Origin: Bacteroidales bacterium UBA1173
GTDB lineage: Bacteria > Bacteroidota > Bacteroidia > Bacteroidales > F082
Length of the DNA: 54,674 nt
NCBI GenBank assembly: GCA_002311655.1
Contig: DBYZ01000018.1
Span: 14,638 to 69,311 of the forward strand
Reading direction: 5' to 3'
Part shown: piece by piece, positions 7,801 to 16,947 of the stretch
Numbering within the stretch: the stretch's first letter is position 1
How the letters are laid out: each line of letters starts with the position of its first letter
The notes under the pieces: model-generated
Database searches by the model: none
The model's input: only the letters and a program-made list of their open reading frames with translations
Told to the model about the DNA's origin: nothing
Translations under genes and position numbers: made by a program

Positions 7801-9276
7801 ATGAGGAGAATCCTATTATTAATATTGTGCTTTTGTTTTATTACTGTGCATTCACAGCAATGGGTTATTTCAAGTATTGCAGAAAACGGCGTTGTTTTAC
7901 AAAGTGGCGACTGCAACGGTGACGGAAATTATATTTTCGGTGCTTGTGATAATGGGCCATTCGGGTATATGAATGCGTTTGCGATGTATGTCGATAATTA
8001 TGGCGCTTTTAACGAAAGGAGATTTGATTTCGGCAGTTACAAGTCGCATTTGTGCAATGCCATATGTTTGGAAGACGGTAATGCTTTTGTAATTGGAGTG
8101 AAGGGTGGAACCATGACTGATCATTTGTATGATACGTTATGGGTTATGATTATGACACCTGAACTTGAGATTATTGAAGAAAGGAATTATCCTGTTGTTG
8201 CTCCATATATCACATGGACTACCGATATGTACTTGGAATTCAACAACTATGGGGAAATCATAGTATTGGCAGATGTTAGTGAGAGGAATTATCCGTATGT
8301 GACGAATGGTGTTTATGCAGTGTTCAAGATGGATTTACATGGCAATATGATAAAAAGCCGGTATTTTCCAGACGGACATGGCGTTAATGGAGCAAGGCCC
8401 ACCGGTATAATAAGAGTTCCAGACAGCGATTATATGATGATGTTGGGTAAGGGTTTTTCTGTCAACGGATTTCATAGTATTTGTTATATAGACAATGAAT
8501 TGAACAAGGTAGCGGCTTATCCTTTGTCATGGCTTGAGGATAATTGGAATCACACTGATTATTGGAAAGATAACGGGCATTTTCTGATGTCGTCGATGAC
8601 ACATCATCAGGGAGGAGGAATTGGTTCCTATTATGCAGCGGTTTTTGAGGTTGATAATCAAGGCCGTTATATTGACACATTGGTATATGACAGGGCGGAC
8701 ACATCAGATTATACAGCGCAATTCGGAAGTATGGCCTATGTTGATGACGAAACCATATACATAGCGACATATTGGGAAAACGGAGATGACGAGATGCCTT
8801 CTGATGCTGTTATCTGTTTGATTGACAGGGATTTGAATCTTAGAGGAATTAAGAAATTGAAGGTTGATGATACAAAAATAAGGCTTATGCATTGCCAAAA
8901 GACATCTGATGGCGGTTGTCTGGTTTACGGACGCAGCAAAAAAAGTTATGGCAGTGAATTGTTATGTGTTTGGAAATTGTCAATTGAAGATTTTGTGATT
9001 CCGTATACTTTGTATGAAATGCCGGGGGTCTTGCGACACCAGGAAGTCTATCCAAATCCGACAAATGGTATTTTGAATTTGATAGTTGATTATGATAATC
9101 AAGATTGTAAGGTTATAATAAGTGATCAAAGAGGTCGCAAGTTTTTTGAGCGGAAGTTCGAACGCCCGAGTGGTGTGCTGACGTTGGACTTGTCGACACT
9201 TGAAAAAGGGGTGTATATTTATGAAGTTTTTACACGCAAAAATTGTACGCAAAAAGGGAAGTTTATTAAAAATTAA
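7801..9276 (+). CDS. secreted protein with T9SS type A sorting domain
   Basis: A 491-residue exported protein. Residues 1-18 form a signal peptide (RRILLLILCFCFITVHSQ). The long middle part consists of irregular beta-rich repeats (for example GDCNGDGNYIFGACDNGPFG and MMMLGKGFSVNGFHSI), resembling the propeller-like ectodomains of other Bacteroidota surface proteins, but I cannot name a family. The last 75 or so residues are a clear T9SS type A signal: EVYPNPTNGILNL, then VIISDQRGRKFFE, then LEKGVYIYEVF and KGKFIKN. It should therefore cross the outer membrane by T9SS. No catalytic motif is visible. Confidence 0.8.
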   Translation: MRRILLLILCFCFITVHSQQWVISSIAENGVVLQSGDCNGDGNYIFGACDNGPFGYMNAFAMYVDNYGAFNERRFDFGSYKSHLCNAICLEDGNAFVIGVKGGTMTDHLYDTLWVMIMTPELEIIEERNYPVVAPYITWTTDMYLEFNNYGEIIVLADVSERNYPYVTNGVYAVFKMDLHGNMIKSRYFPDGHGVNGARPTGIIRVPDSDYMMMLGKGFSVNGFHSICYIDNELNKVAAYPLSWLEDNWNHTDYWKDNGHFLMSSMTHHQGGGIGSYYAAVFEVDNQGRYIDTLVYDRADTSDYTAQFGSMAYVDDETIYIATYWENGDDEMPSDAVICLIDRDLNLRGIKKLKVDDTKIRLMHCQKTSDGGCLVYGRSKKSYGSELLCVWKLSIEDFVIPYTLYEMPGVLRHQEVYPNPTNGILNLIVDYDNQDCKVIISDQRGRKFFERKFERPSGVLTLDLSTLEKGVYIYEVFTRKNCTQKGKFIKN

Positions 9277-9299
9277 AGATTAACATTAAATTTATAATT

Positions 9300-10232
9300 A
9301 TGAAACCACGTATTTTTTTATTTATCGCAATATCGTTTATTGCAAGCAACATTATTATGGCACAGGAAAAGGGCGGGTGCGATTTGTGCGGTCCATCGGG
9401 TGCGACACAGAATCAGGCGAAAGGCAATTATTCCGCAACGATAGGAATGAATAACATTACTATTGGAGCGAATTCTATGGCTGTTGGCCAGGCCAATAAA
9501 ACCGTTGGTGCCACATCTTTCGCTTTAGGTAAATTTGCAAGAGCAAACGCCACCAATGCAGTTGTTATAGGCAGTGGTATGGATAATACCGATGCTAAAG
9601 CATTGATTAACAATTATTCAGGAACGCTGATGGTCGGTTTTAACAGCAATCGTCCAACTTTATTTGTAAGCTCGTCAAATGGCTTGTCAACTACTGGCAG
9701 GATAGGGATAGGCAATGTCACTAATCCGACGGCGAAGTTGCACATGTTGTCTGATTCAAACGAAGATGCCGGGTTTATTTTGGAGACATCAAACAAATCG
9801 TCGAAAAGCGCATTTTTGCAATTATACGATGACAAACATAAGATCATGGTGTCGAAAGAGGGTATGCGTATTGAATCGCCGGATAATATAACGCTTAGAG
9901 GTAAAGTTGGAATCAATACTGATAACATATTTACCGGTGATTATGATTATACATTGGCGGTAAAAGGCGGCATTTTGACGAGTGAAGTGTATGTCAAAGA
10001 AGTAGATGAATGGCATGACTATGTGTTCGATGATGATTTTGAATTAATGTCGCTGCAGGATTTGGAGGAATATATTGAGAAAAACGGACATCTGCCGGAT
10101 TTGCCATCCGAAATGGAGGTGAAGCAGAATGGATTTAATGTGGCAACCATGGAAGGTGTTTTGTTGAAAAAGATAGAGGAACTGACTTTGTATATTATCC
10201 AATTAGAGCATAAGTTGCAGGAAATCAAGTAA
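9300..10232 (+). CDS. YadA-head / tail-fibre-like secreted protein
   Basis: A 310-residue protein with a signal peptide ending near MAQ (residue 24). Residues 45-100 hold short repeats of the SxAxGxNxxxxGxxSxAxG type (ATIGMNNITIGANSMAVGQA), typical of the trimeric YadA-like left-handed beta-roll. The C-terminus (about 235-310) matches a module common in Bacteroidota tail-fibre-like proteins: DYVFDDDFELMSLQDLEEYI, HLPDLPS, then a coiled coil KKIEELTLYIIQLEHKLQEI. It lacks a T9SS signal. It is likely a trimeric fibrous surface or secreted protein. The setting is not a prophage: no other phage gene is nearby. Confidence 0.7.
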   Translation: MKPRIFLFIAISFIASNIIMAQEKGGCDLCGPSGATQNQAKGNYSATIGMNNITIGANSMAVGQANKTVGATSFALGKFARANATNAVVIGSGMDNTDAKALINNYSGTLMVGFNSNRPTLFVSSSNGLSTTGRIGIGNVTNPTAKLHMLSDSNEDAGFILETSNKSSKSAFLQLYDDKHKIMVSKEGMRIESPDNITLRGKVGINTDNIFTGDYDYTLAVKGGILTSEVYVKEVDEWHDYVFDDDFELMSLQDLEEYIEKNGHLPDLPSEMEVKQNGFNVATMEGVLLKKIEELTLYIIQLEHKLQEIK

Positions 10233-10251
10233 TTATATAATACATATTGCT

Positions 10252-10677
10252 ATGAAGACGAAATATTTTTTAGTATTTCTTGCGCTGTTATTGTCTCCAG
10301 TTTTTAATAATGAGGTGTTTTCTCAGAGGTGTCTTGTTTTTAGATATGACAATGATGGGAATCGCGTAAAACGGTTTGTGGATAATCATTGTGATGAGGT
10401 CAAAACCCGTGACGAAGTGCAGGAAGTCGTTGTAAATGAAGTAGTTGCACTATATCCTAATCCAACTGATGGTCAGATTATGGTTGTCTTGGAAGAGGAG
10501 TCAATGCACGGATTGGCTAACTGTAAATTGTATGATATCAATGGAGTGCTGATAATTGAACAAAATCTGTTTAAAAAAGAAACAGAGGTTGATATTGGTA
10601 ATGTGCCCGTAGGAGTTTATCTTTTAAAGGTATTTGCGGGCAATGACGAGTTTACTAAGATTATTGTGAAACAATAA
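10252..10677 (+). CDS. small YD-fragment protein with T9SS sorting domain
   Basis: A 141-residue protein with three recognisable parts. A signal peptide (residues 1-24, ending VFSQ) is followed by a single YD-like strand, CLVFRYDNDGNRVKRFV (27-43). A T9SS type A C-terminal signal runs from about residue 67 (ALYPNPTDGQIMVVLEEE, KLYDINGVLII, VPVGVYLLKVF, TKIIVKQ). Apart from a short linker there is no cargo domain. It is 12 bases upstream of the SpvB/RHS gene, and its one YD strand resembles that protein's repeats. It may add a T9SS anchor to, or interact with, the RHS shell; that is inference. Confidence 0.75.
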   Translation: MKTKYFLVFLALLLSPVFNNEVFSQRCLVFRYDNDGNRVKRFVDNHCDEVKTRDEVQEVVVNEVVALYPNPTDGQIMVVLEEESMHGLANCKLYDINGVLIIEQNLFKKETEVDIGNVPVGVYLLKVFAGNDEFTKIIVKQ

Positions 10678-10689
10678 AACAATTATGTT

Positions 10690-13600
10690 ATGAAAAGAAA
10701 ATTGTTATTGATAATGTTGCTGTTAGTTGGAATTGTTGTCAATTCGCAGACTTATCAGCAGACAAATATTGTGCTGGATTCTGAAATTCCGAAGGATAAA
10801 GATTTGCTTTACGAAGCGTCTACTTCAATAAAATTGCTAAATGGGTTTTATTGTAATCCGAATGCAAATAAATCGGCGGTGTTTTCAATTGACAGATATG
10901 GAGTTTTTCCGCCAGATGAAGGCGTTATCGGCGGACCGATGTCGTCTGCGATGAATGGCGTTGTCGGGGCATTGCCTGGAGAACTTGATGTCAGTGATTT
11001 GGGGGCCGCAGTTTATTCGATTCCAATAATTATGCCAAATGGAATAGGAGAGATGACGCCGCAGCTGGCTGTTACCTATAATAATCAGGCAGGAAACGGA
11101 CTCTTGGGTTGGGGCTGGAACTTGTCAGGATTATCGTCGATTGTCAGGGTGGGCCAGACGTTGTATCATGATGAAAACCAGACAGCGGTGAATTTTACTG
11201 ATGACAGGTTTATGTTGGATGGCAAGAGGCTGATGCTTTGTTCTGGCGATTATGGCGGAAACGGCTCCATATATAAGACTGAAATCGATGAAATGAGTAA
11301 AATAGTAGCATTTACTGATGGTTACAATGGTCCGGCTCGTTTTGTCGTGCATAAGAAAAATGGGACTATATGGGAATACGGTTGTACTGATGATTCCAGA
11401 ATTGAGCCGCAAAACAAAAACGATGTGGCAATGATGTGGCTCGTTAACAAAATTACAGATCATTACGGTAATTATATCGCTTTTAATTATATTGAGAATC
11501 AAAGTACTGGAGAGTCATATATCAATAGTATTGATTATACGTTGAATGAAAAATCCGGTATACAATCAATGTATCGTGTGTTTTTCGATTATGCAGAACG
11601 AGATGATATTGAGGCCGGTTACGTGTATGCTAATCTTGTTCAAAACAGGAAACTTTTAAAGCATATTTTGATAAAAAATATGATGTCTGGGTCAATAATA
11701 TACGATTATTCGTTTGATTATATGTCACCGGGAAATTATTCCGATGATCTGAAGTTTATGTATCATCGCTTAAAAAGCATTGGCTTGACAGCTGATGGCA
11801 TGTCGCTGAATCCAACGATAATACATTGGAATAAAAAGAGCCATTATCCTGATAAATTCTTGACATATTCGTTAGATAAGAATATGTTTAATAAAGTTCC
11901 GTTCGTTGGCGATTTCAACGGTGACGGCTTCTCGGATGTCATTACTGTACCTTATAAAATTAGTAATTCATATTCATCAAATGTAACGGCATCGGTGTAT
12001 CTCAACAAGGGAGATGGCTCTTTTAATAATGCATATTATACTTTCAATTTTGACAAAACGCTTGAATGGATTTATGTGGTCGATTTTGATGGAGATGGTT
12101 TGGATGACGTGGTCTCTTATTATGCCAATTATGATGAAAATGTTAGCTGGAAGTCAAAATTATATGTATATATGAATAATGGCGGAGCGTTTTCATATCT
12201 CGGAGAGGTGAGCAGTAATAGGTTTTTTACTATTTATCCAGGTGATTTCTGTGGGGAGAAGAAAACCGGTTTTTTCTTGGATTATAATAACAAGGGGTAT
12301 TCTAATGTGTATTTTCCTGCCGTTGTTTATTATGATGATAATTCACTAAAGAAACAATCGCTTGATTATCAATCGTATCTTGATGCTCCTGAACGTGTTT
12401 TGGTGGAAGATATTGATGGTGATGGACGCTCCGAGATTTTATATCTGATGGAAAACAATTCTGCGGTTGCAAAACTGCATCATTATGATAACGGTTACAG
12501 TTTTCAGAGATTGTATTATTATGATGGTTTTGACAGCGACGACTTTCTTTTTCCAGGTGATTTCAATGGCGATGGCTATACTGATTTTCTGAAATATGAC
12601 AATAGAACATATTGGAAAGTGGCTTTTTCTGATGGCGAAAGGTTAAAAACGCCGGTTCCATGCGGGAGTAATAATCTTCTGAGAAATGTGGTTTTGGTTC
12701 CACAAGACAGATACCTTTGCTCTTTGGAAAATTTGTCAATGCCTACTGTTACTATTAGAACCGTTGATTTTGACGGCGATGGCAAAACTGATGTGGGCGT
12801 TTTTAAGAACGCTGGAGGCAACTATTATATTGAAATCGGATTTAAAATGCAGGAAACCGCCAATAATAACTATGGCTTTGGTGATATACGACGTTTTTAT
12901 TTTAATATCAATTATTCGCATCAATATGTGCATCTGGGGAATTTTCTGGGACACGAAAACATTAGTATCCTTAGCAGCGTTCGCGAAAATCCATTCAATT
13001 ATGAGATTCCTAAAATTGTTTCCTTGAATCCGCACACTTCAAAGTTTAGTGTTGAGCGAATCACTGATGGCTTGGGTAATTCGCACGGCTTTGACTACGA
13101 TTATCTGATGCCCAAAGACAATTCTTTTTATCACTATGATTATCAATGGATTGACAATGATTTGAGAACTGTAGCTTTGCCAATTAAAGCACTTAGGGCT
13201 GATACTGTCTATTCGGTGAATAACAAACCTTGCGTCACTGAATATGCATATCACAATGCTTTGTACCATCAAAATGGCCATGGTCTGCTCGGTTTTATCA
13301 GAAGTGAGTCTAAATTATTGATAAACAATGTTTTGTATGAGAGAACAGTGCAGAATAATGACTGTGCAACTCTTGATGGTAATTATTTGCTATTGCCTTT
13401 AAAACAACAGACATATAATTATAATGACCAGTTGATAGCTGATACATACTATAATTATGAAAAATTTTCATGTGTGCAGAATGAGAAGGTTGTTATGCCT
13501 CTGATGACTGTCAAAAAAGCTATTTCTTATGATTGTGATTCACCTAGCTCTGTTTTAAAATCAAATATAGAAAATATTGATTATCAATGTGATATGCTGA

Positions 13601-16600
13601 ATCATACTTATACTGACATAGTTAATGTTGATGAAATAATCTCAGGAACAGATGGTTATTATGTCGGAAATGATGCGAGTTTGTGCTCATTTTGGCAGTC
13701 TGTGGATTATGAATATGACAATATTGTGGCGGAATGGATTGTGTCTAGAGTGTTAAATGTGCGAAAATCAACGCATTATGAGGACAATGATGCCGTTGGA
13801 AGTTGCGAATTATATGAGTATTCTGGCAATAATCCATATCAGATTTCGAGAAAAACCGTTTTGCCGAATCCAGATTTTAATTATGCGGATCCGTTGAAAA
13901 TAATTGCTGAATATGCTTATGATAACAACGGTCATGTGGTTATGCAATCGCTTACGACTCCGTCGGCAAAAAACGATAAGGTGACAAGAATTAGTTATGG
14001 TGAAGAGTATAACTTTCGATACCCGACATCGACAATAAATGAAAACGGTTGGGAAATCAATCATACCTATGATAATGATTATGGGAATGTCATTTCAACT
14101 ATTGATTATAATCAGTTTGAAACACATGGAAATACTGATCCATTCGAAATTACGGTCGAAAAAACAATGCCCGACGGATTGAAAAACGTGGTTACAAAAC
14201 GATGGGTGGCTAACAACAAACATGCGCCTCAAACTGCCATGTATTATTGCTGGGAGAAGACCACCGGCAGTGCTGAGACTATGACGTTTTTCAGTAATAA
14301 TGGCAAAAAACTCAGAGAGGTTACTTTCGGTTTGAACGGTGAGCCTGTCTATGTGGATATGTTTTACGATGATGTCGGAAATATAGTCGCTGAATCAATG
14401 CCGTATATTGCTGGTGATGATATTCAGAATGTTTATTATATTTATGACAAAAATAACAGGTTGATGGAGGAACTGCATCCTGATGGACTTGTAAAAAACT
14501 ATAGCTATAATAAGCTTCAACGAACAATCACAACGACTTCGGCTGAAGGGGCTTCACGAACTGTGGTTGAGTCATATAATCCTATGGGCTGGCGTGTTCA
14601 GACAATAGATATTGGCGGAAATACCATAAATTACTCGTATTTTAGCGATGGAAAGTTGAAAAATTCCATGTTGGGGAATGATATAGCCACCAAAGTCGAA
14701 TATGAGTATGACAACAAGCGTAATATGACCAAAATCAAAGATCCTGCAATTGGAGAAATTTCCAGTGTTTACAACGCTTTTGGTGAATTGATTGAAAAAT
14801 CCACAGCTAATAATTGCGTCACAACATATAGCTATGATAATATGGGCAATATGATATCGCGACAGGAATCGGGCAGAGATGGCCAAAATGTTGTGACGAC
14901 ACAATGGATTTATGATAACAGCAAGGGTAAAGTCGGTATGTTGTCTTCGGTCGTTTACGGCGATTTACATAGCATTTCTTATGAATATGACGCTCTTTTA
15001 AGGAATATTGGCATAATAGAAACAATAGCCGGCACTGACTATATGACAAATTACACTTATGACAATGCCGGCCGTGAGGAAACAGTGACATATCCGAGTG
15101 GGGTTGCCGTTAAAAAAATGTACTCCAACTCTGGATATTATAAAACGATGATTGATGCTGCTGCTGAAACCGTGCTATGGCAGACACAAAAAGCAGATGC
15201 TATGGGCTATATCACTGAGTGTCAAGTGGGAAATGGCTTGACAACACAGAGAAAATATGATGAAAAAACCAAGCTGTTAACTGGAATTGATACCAGAAGT
15301 GATGAAAAAACATATCAGAGTCTGTCGTATTCTTATGATGGATTTGGCAATCTTAAAAACCGCACGAAACTTAACGGAACAACAAGAAGTGAGAGTTTTG
15401 TTTATGATAGCTTTAACCGTCTTGTCGCAATAAAGCTCAATAATAAGTTGACTGGTTCTATGGAATATGATGATTATGGTAATATTTTGTCTAAAACCAT
15501 TGATGACAAAGGTGTTTTCTATGATGCACGATATGATGGTGCTTGCCCGTATGCAGTCAGCAGGGTTAAGACGGATTTGGAGGACTTGTCTGGCTTGAAT
15601 CACAATATCGAATACAATGTTTTTGATAAAATATCGCAAATCAACAGCGGAAAGAATTCATTATCAATAGATTACGGCTATAACTATGAAAGAATCCGTT
15701 CAGTGGAAAGCAAGAATGGGAAAACGAAAACTAAAGTTTATGTATCTGATTGTGAATTTGTTGATGACGAAAACTCTGGTGTCGTTTATACTTTCTTGAA
15801 AGGACCGATGGGCGTTTTTGCGGTGTATCTAACAGATGAGAATCAACAAAACTCGCTGTTTTATGTGCATAAAGATCACATGGAATCATGGTGTCTAATC
15901 ACTGATGAGGATGGCGAAATTGTACAGAAAACCAGTTATGACGCTTGGGGTAATCCTAGAAATAATGATACCTGGACAGGTGGCTATAATGGCGAATTGA
16001 TGTGCGACAGAGGCTTTACGGGACACGAACATCTGTCGTCGTTCGGAATCATAAATATGAACGGGCGCGCCTATGATCCGCTGCTCTCCATGATGATGAG
16101 TCCGGATAATTACATCCAAAATCCGGATTTTTCTCAGAATTATAATCGCTACATCTATTGTTATAACAATCCGCTGTCGTATTGCGACCCGTCCGGCGAA
16201 TGGGTGGAGTGGCTTTTGTATGGGGTGTTCAATGGGGCAGTAAACGTTATCTCTAACCTTGAAAATATTGACAGTTTTGAGGAAGGGGCATTGGCGTTCG
16301 GCGCTGGATTTGTAAACGGCTGTCTGACCCAAGGACTGTCTAACAGCTCGCGCGTTTTGCAGGTTGTCGGAAATGTTTCCGGAAAGGTGCTTGAGACTGG
16401 AGTCAACAGCTTTGTGAAGCAAAATAAGAGCAATAACCTCAATTGGAGTATTCTTGAGAACAAAAGCTTTAAAACAGATGTGATGTATGCGCTGGGTTCA
16501 GGTCTCACAACATCAATTCTTGATGCATACTTCGTCAAACCAGTGAAAAAAGATAAGGGTAAAGACTTGATGAGTATGTTGAACAATTACAAAAAAGACC

Positions 16601-16893
16601 AACATTGTCTTGTTTCAGCAGCCGGCAAAATTGTAGGAAATATTTTCGCCGGTAAGGATATTTTGGACGGTTTTGCTCTATCTCGCGAGCGTATGTTCGA
16701 TGTATGGCAGTATGTTACATGTTTCAATAATATGTTGTATGAAGGTATTGAGTTTGATGCTAGCTCGAAATCGCTTGGCAGTTTCTTCAATACATTATTG
16801 AATATCAATGCTTCAGGAGCTATGCGCGAGATCGGCAACGACATGAACGGCTGTTATAGCGCGATTCGCTCTTTATTTGTAAAAAATGGTTAG
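10690..16893 (+). CDS. SpvB / FG-GAP / YD-repeat RHS protein
   Basis: A 2067-residue exported giant. Reading order: signal peptide (1-20); an SpvB-type N-terminal domain (about 90-290, with GAAVYSIPIIMPNGIGEM and NGLLGWGWNLSGLS); six FG-GAP/VCBS motifs such as GDFNGDGFSDV, DFDGDGLDDV, DIDGDGRSEI, GDFNGDGYTDF and DFDGDGKTDV between about 400 and 700; a TcdB-middle-like part (GLLGFIRSESK near 865); YD repeats (about 1115-1700); and an RHS core ending NNPLSYCDPSGEW near 1838. The 229-residue tail has Gly-rich hydrophobic stretches and matches no toxin I recognise. Such proteins form shells around a C-terminal effector. No T9SS signal is present, and argS follows directly with no immunity gene. 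Confidence 0.9.
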   Translation: MKRKLLLIMLLLVGIVVNSQTYQQTNIVLDSEIPKDKDLLYEASTSIKLLNGFYCNPNANKSAVFSIDRYGVFPPDEGVIGGPMSSAMNGVVGALPGELDVSDLGAAVYSIPIIMPNGIGEMTPQLAVTYNNQAGNGLLGWGWNLSGLSSIVRVGQTLYHDENQTAVNFTDDRFMLDGKRLMLCSGDYGGNGSIYKTEIDEMSKIVAFTDGYNGPARFVVHKKNGTIWEYGCTDDSRIEPQNKNDVAMMWLVNKITDHYGNYIAFNYIENQSTGESYINSIDYTLNEKSGIQSMYRVFFDYAERDDIEAGYVYANLVQNRKLLKHILIKNMMSGSIIYDYSFDYMSPGNYSDDLKFMYHRLKSIGLTADGMSLNPTIIHWNKKSHYPDKFLTYSLDKNMFNKVPFVGDFNGDGFSDVITVPYKISNSYSSNVTASVYLNKGDGSFNNAYYTFNFDKTLEWIYVVDFDGDGLDDVVSYYANYDENVSWKSKLYVYMNNGGAFSYLGEVSSNRFFTIYPGDFCGEKKTGFFLDYNNKGYSNVYFPAVVYYDDNSLKKQSLDYQSYLDAPERVLVEDIDGDGRSEILYLMENNSAVAKLHHYDNGYSFQRLYYYDGFDSDDFLFPGDFNGDGYTDFLKYDNRTYWKVAFSDGERLKTPVPCGSNNLLRNVVLVPQDRYLCSLENLSMPTVTIRTVDFDGDGKTDVGVFKNAGGNYYIEIGFKMQETANNNYGFGDIRRFYFNINYSHQYVHLGNFLGHENISILSSVRENPFNYEIPKIVSLNPHTSKFSVERITDGLGNSHGFDYDYLMPKDNSFYHYDYQWIDNDLRTVALPIKALRADTVYSVNNKPCVTEYAYHNALYHQNGHGLLGFIRSESKLLINNVLYERTVQNNDCATLDGNYLLLPLKQQTYNYNDQLIADTYYNYEKFSCVQNEKVVMPLMTVKKAISYDCDSPSSVLKSNIENIDYQCDMLNHTYTDIVNVDEIISGTDGYYVGNDASLCSFWQSVDYEYDNIVAEWIVSRVLNVRKSTHYEDNDAVGSCELYEYSGNNPYQISRKTVLPNPDFNYADPLKIIAEYAYDNNGHVVMQSLTTPSAKNDKVTRISYGEEYNFRYPTSTINENGWEINHTYDNDYGNVISTIDYNQFETHGNTDPFEITVEKTMPDGLKNVVTKRWVANNKHAPQTAMYYCWEKTTGSAETMTFFSNNGKKLREVTFGLNGEPVYVDMFYDDVGNIVAESMPYIAGDDIQNVYYIYDKNNRLMEELHPDGLVKNYSYNKLQRTITTTSAEGASRTVVESYNPMGWRVQTIDIGGNTINYSYFSDGKLKNSMLGNDIATKVEYEYDNKRNMTKIKDPAIGEISSVYNAFGELIEKSTANNCVTTYSYDNMGNMISRQESGRDGQNVVTTQWIYDNSKGKVGMLSSVVYGDLHSISYEYDALLRNIGIIETIAGTDYMTNYTYDNAGREETVTYPSGVAVKKMYSNSGYYKTMIDAAAETVLWQTQKADAMGYITECQVGNGLTTQRKYDEKTKLLTGIDTRSDEKTYQSLSYSYDGFGNLKNRTKLNGTTRSESFVYDSFNRLVAIKLNNKLTGSMEYDDYGNILSKTIDDKGVFYDARYDGACPYAVSRVKTDLEDLSGLNHNIEYNVFDKISQINSGKNSLSIDYGYNYERIRSVESKNGKTKTKVYVSDCEFVDDENSGVVYTFLKGPMGVFAVYLTDENQQNSLFYVHKDHMESWCLITDEDGEIVQKTSYDAWGNPRNNDTWTGGYNGELMCDRGFTGHEHLSSFGIINMNGRAYDPLLSMMMSPDNYIQNPDFSQNYNRYIYCYNNPLSYCDPSGEWVEWLLYGVFNGAVNVISNLENIDSFEEGALAFGAGFVNGCLTQGLSNSSRVLQVVGNVSGKVLETGVNSFVKQNKSNNLNWSILENKSFKTDVMYALGSGLTTSILDAYFVKPVKKDKGKDLMSMLNNYKKDQHCLVSAAGKIVGNIFAGKDILDGFALSRERMFDVWQYVTCFNNMLYEGIEFDASSKSLGSFFNTLLNINASGAMREIGNDMNGCYSAIRSLFVKNG

Positions 16894-16911
16894 TAATTAG
16901 TGTTTTTTTAC

Positions 16912-16919
16912 TATCTTTG
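16912..16919 (+). promoter_or_regulatory. promoter -7 box of argS
   Basis: TATCTTTG, the Bacteroidota -7 box, lies 18 bases after the RHS stop and 28 bases before the argS ATG. Its position excludes the in-frame upstream start at 16900 for argS. No clear -33 element is seen. Confidence 0.7.
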
Positions 16920-16947
16920 CACCCAAATTCAAATAACGATTTGTACT

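Noticed and set aside
9300..10232. Prophage tail-fibre gene
   Set aside because: No capsid, terminase, tail, integrase or lysis gene is near; neighbours are T9SS and RHS proteins, and the protein has a signal peptide.
10690..16893. Insecticidal Tc-toxin complex
   Set aside because: SpvB and TcdB-middle-like parts are present, but there is no TcA or separate TcC gene and the protein has a Sec signal; a stand-alone RHS/SpvB protein fits better.
6699..16893. Transposon-borne or integrative genomic island
   Set aside because: Base composition differs from the flanks, but I see no transposase, integrase, tRNA target or flanking direct repeats.
16900..16947. Longer N-terminus for ArgS starting at 16900
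   Set aside because: It would lie on or upstream of the TATCTTTG promoter box at 16912-16919, and the extra residues do not resemble ArgS.
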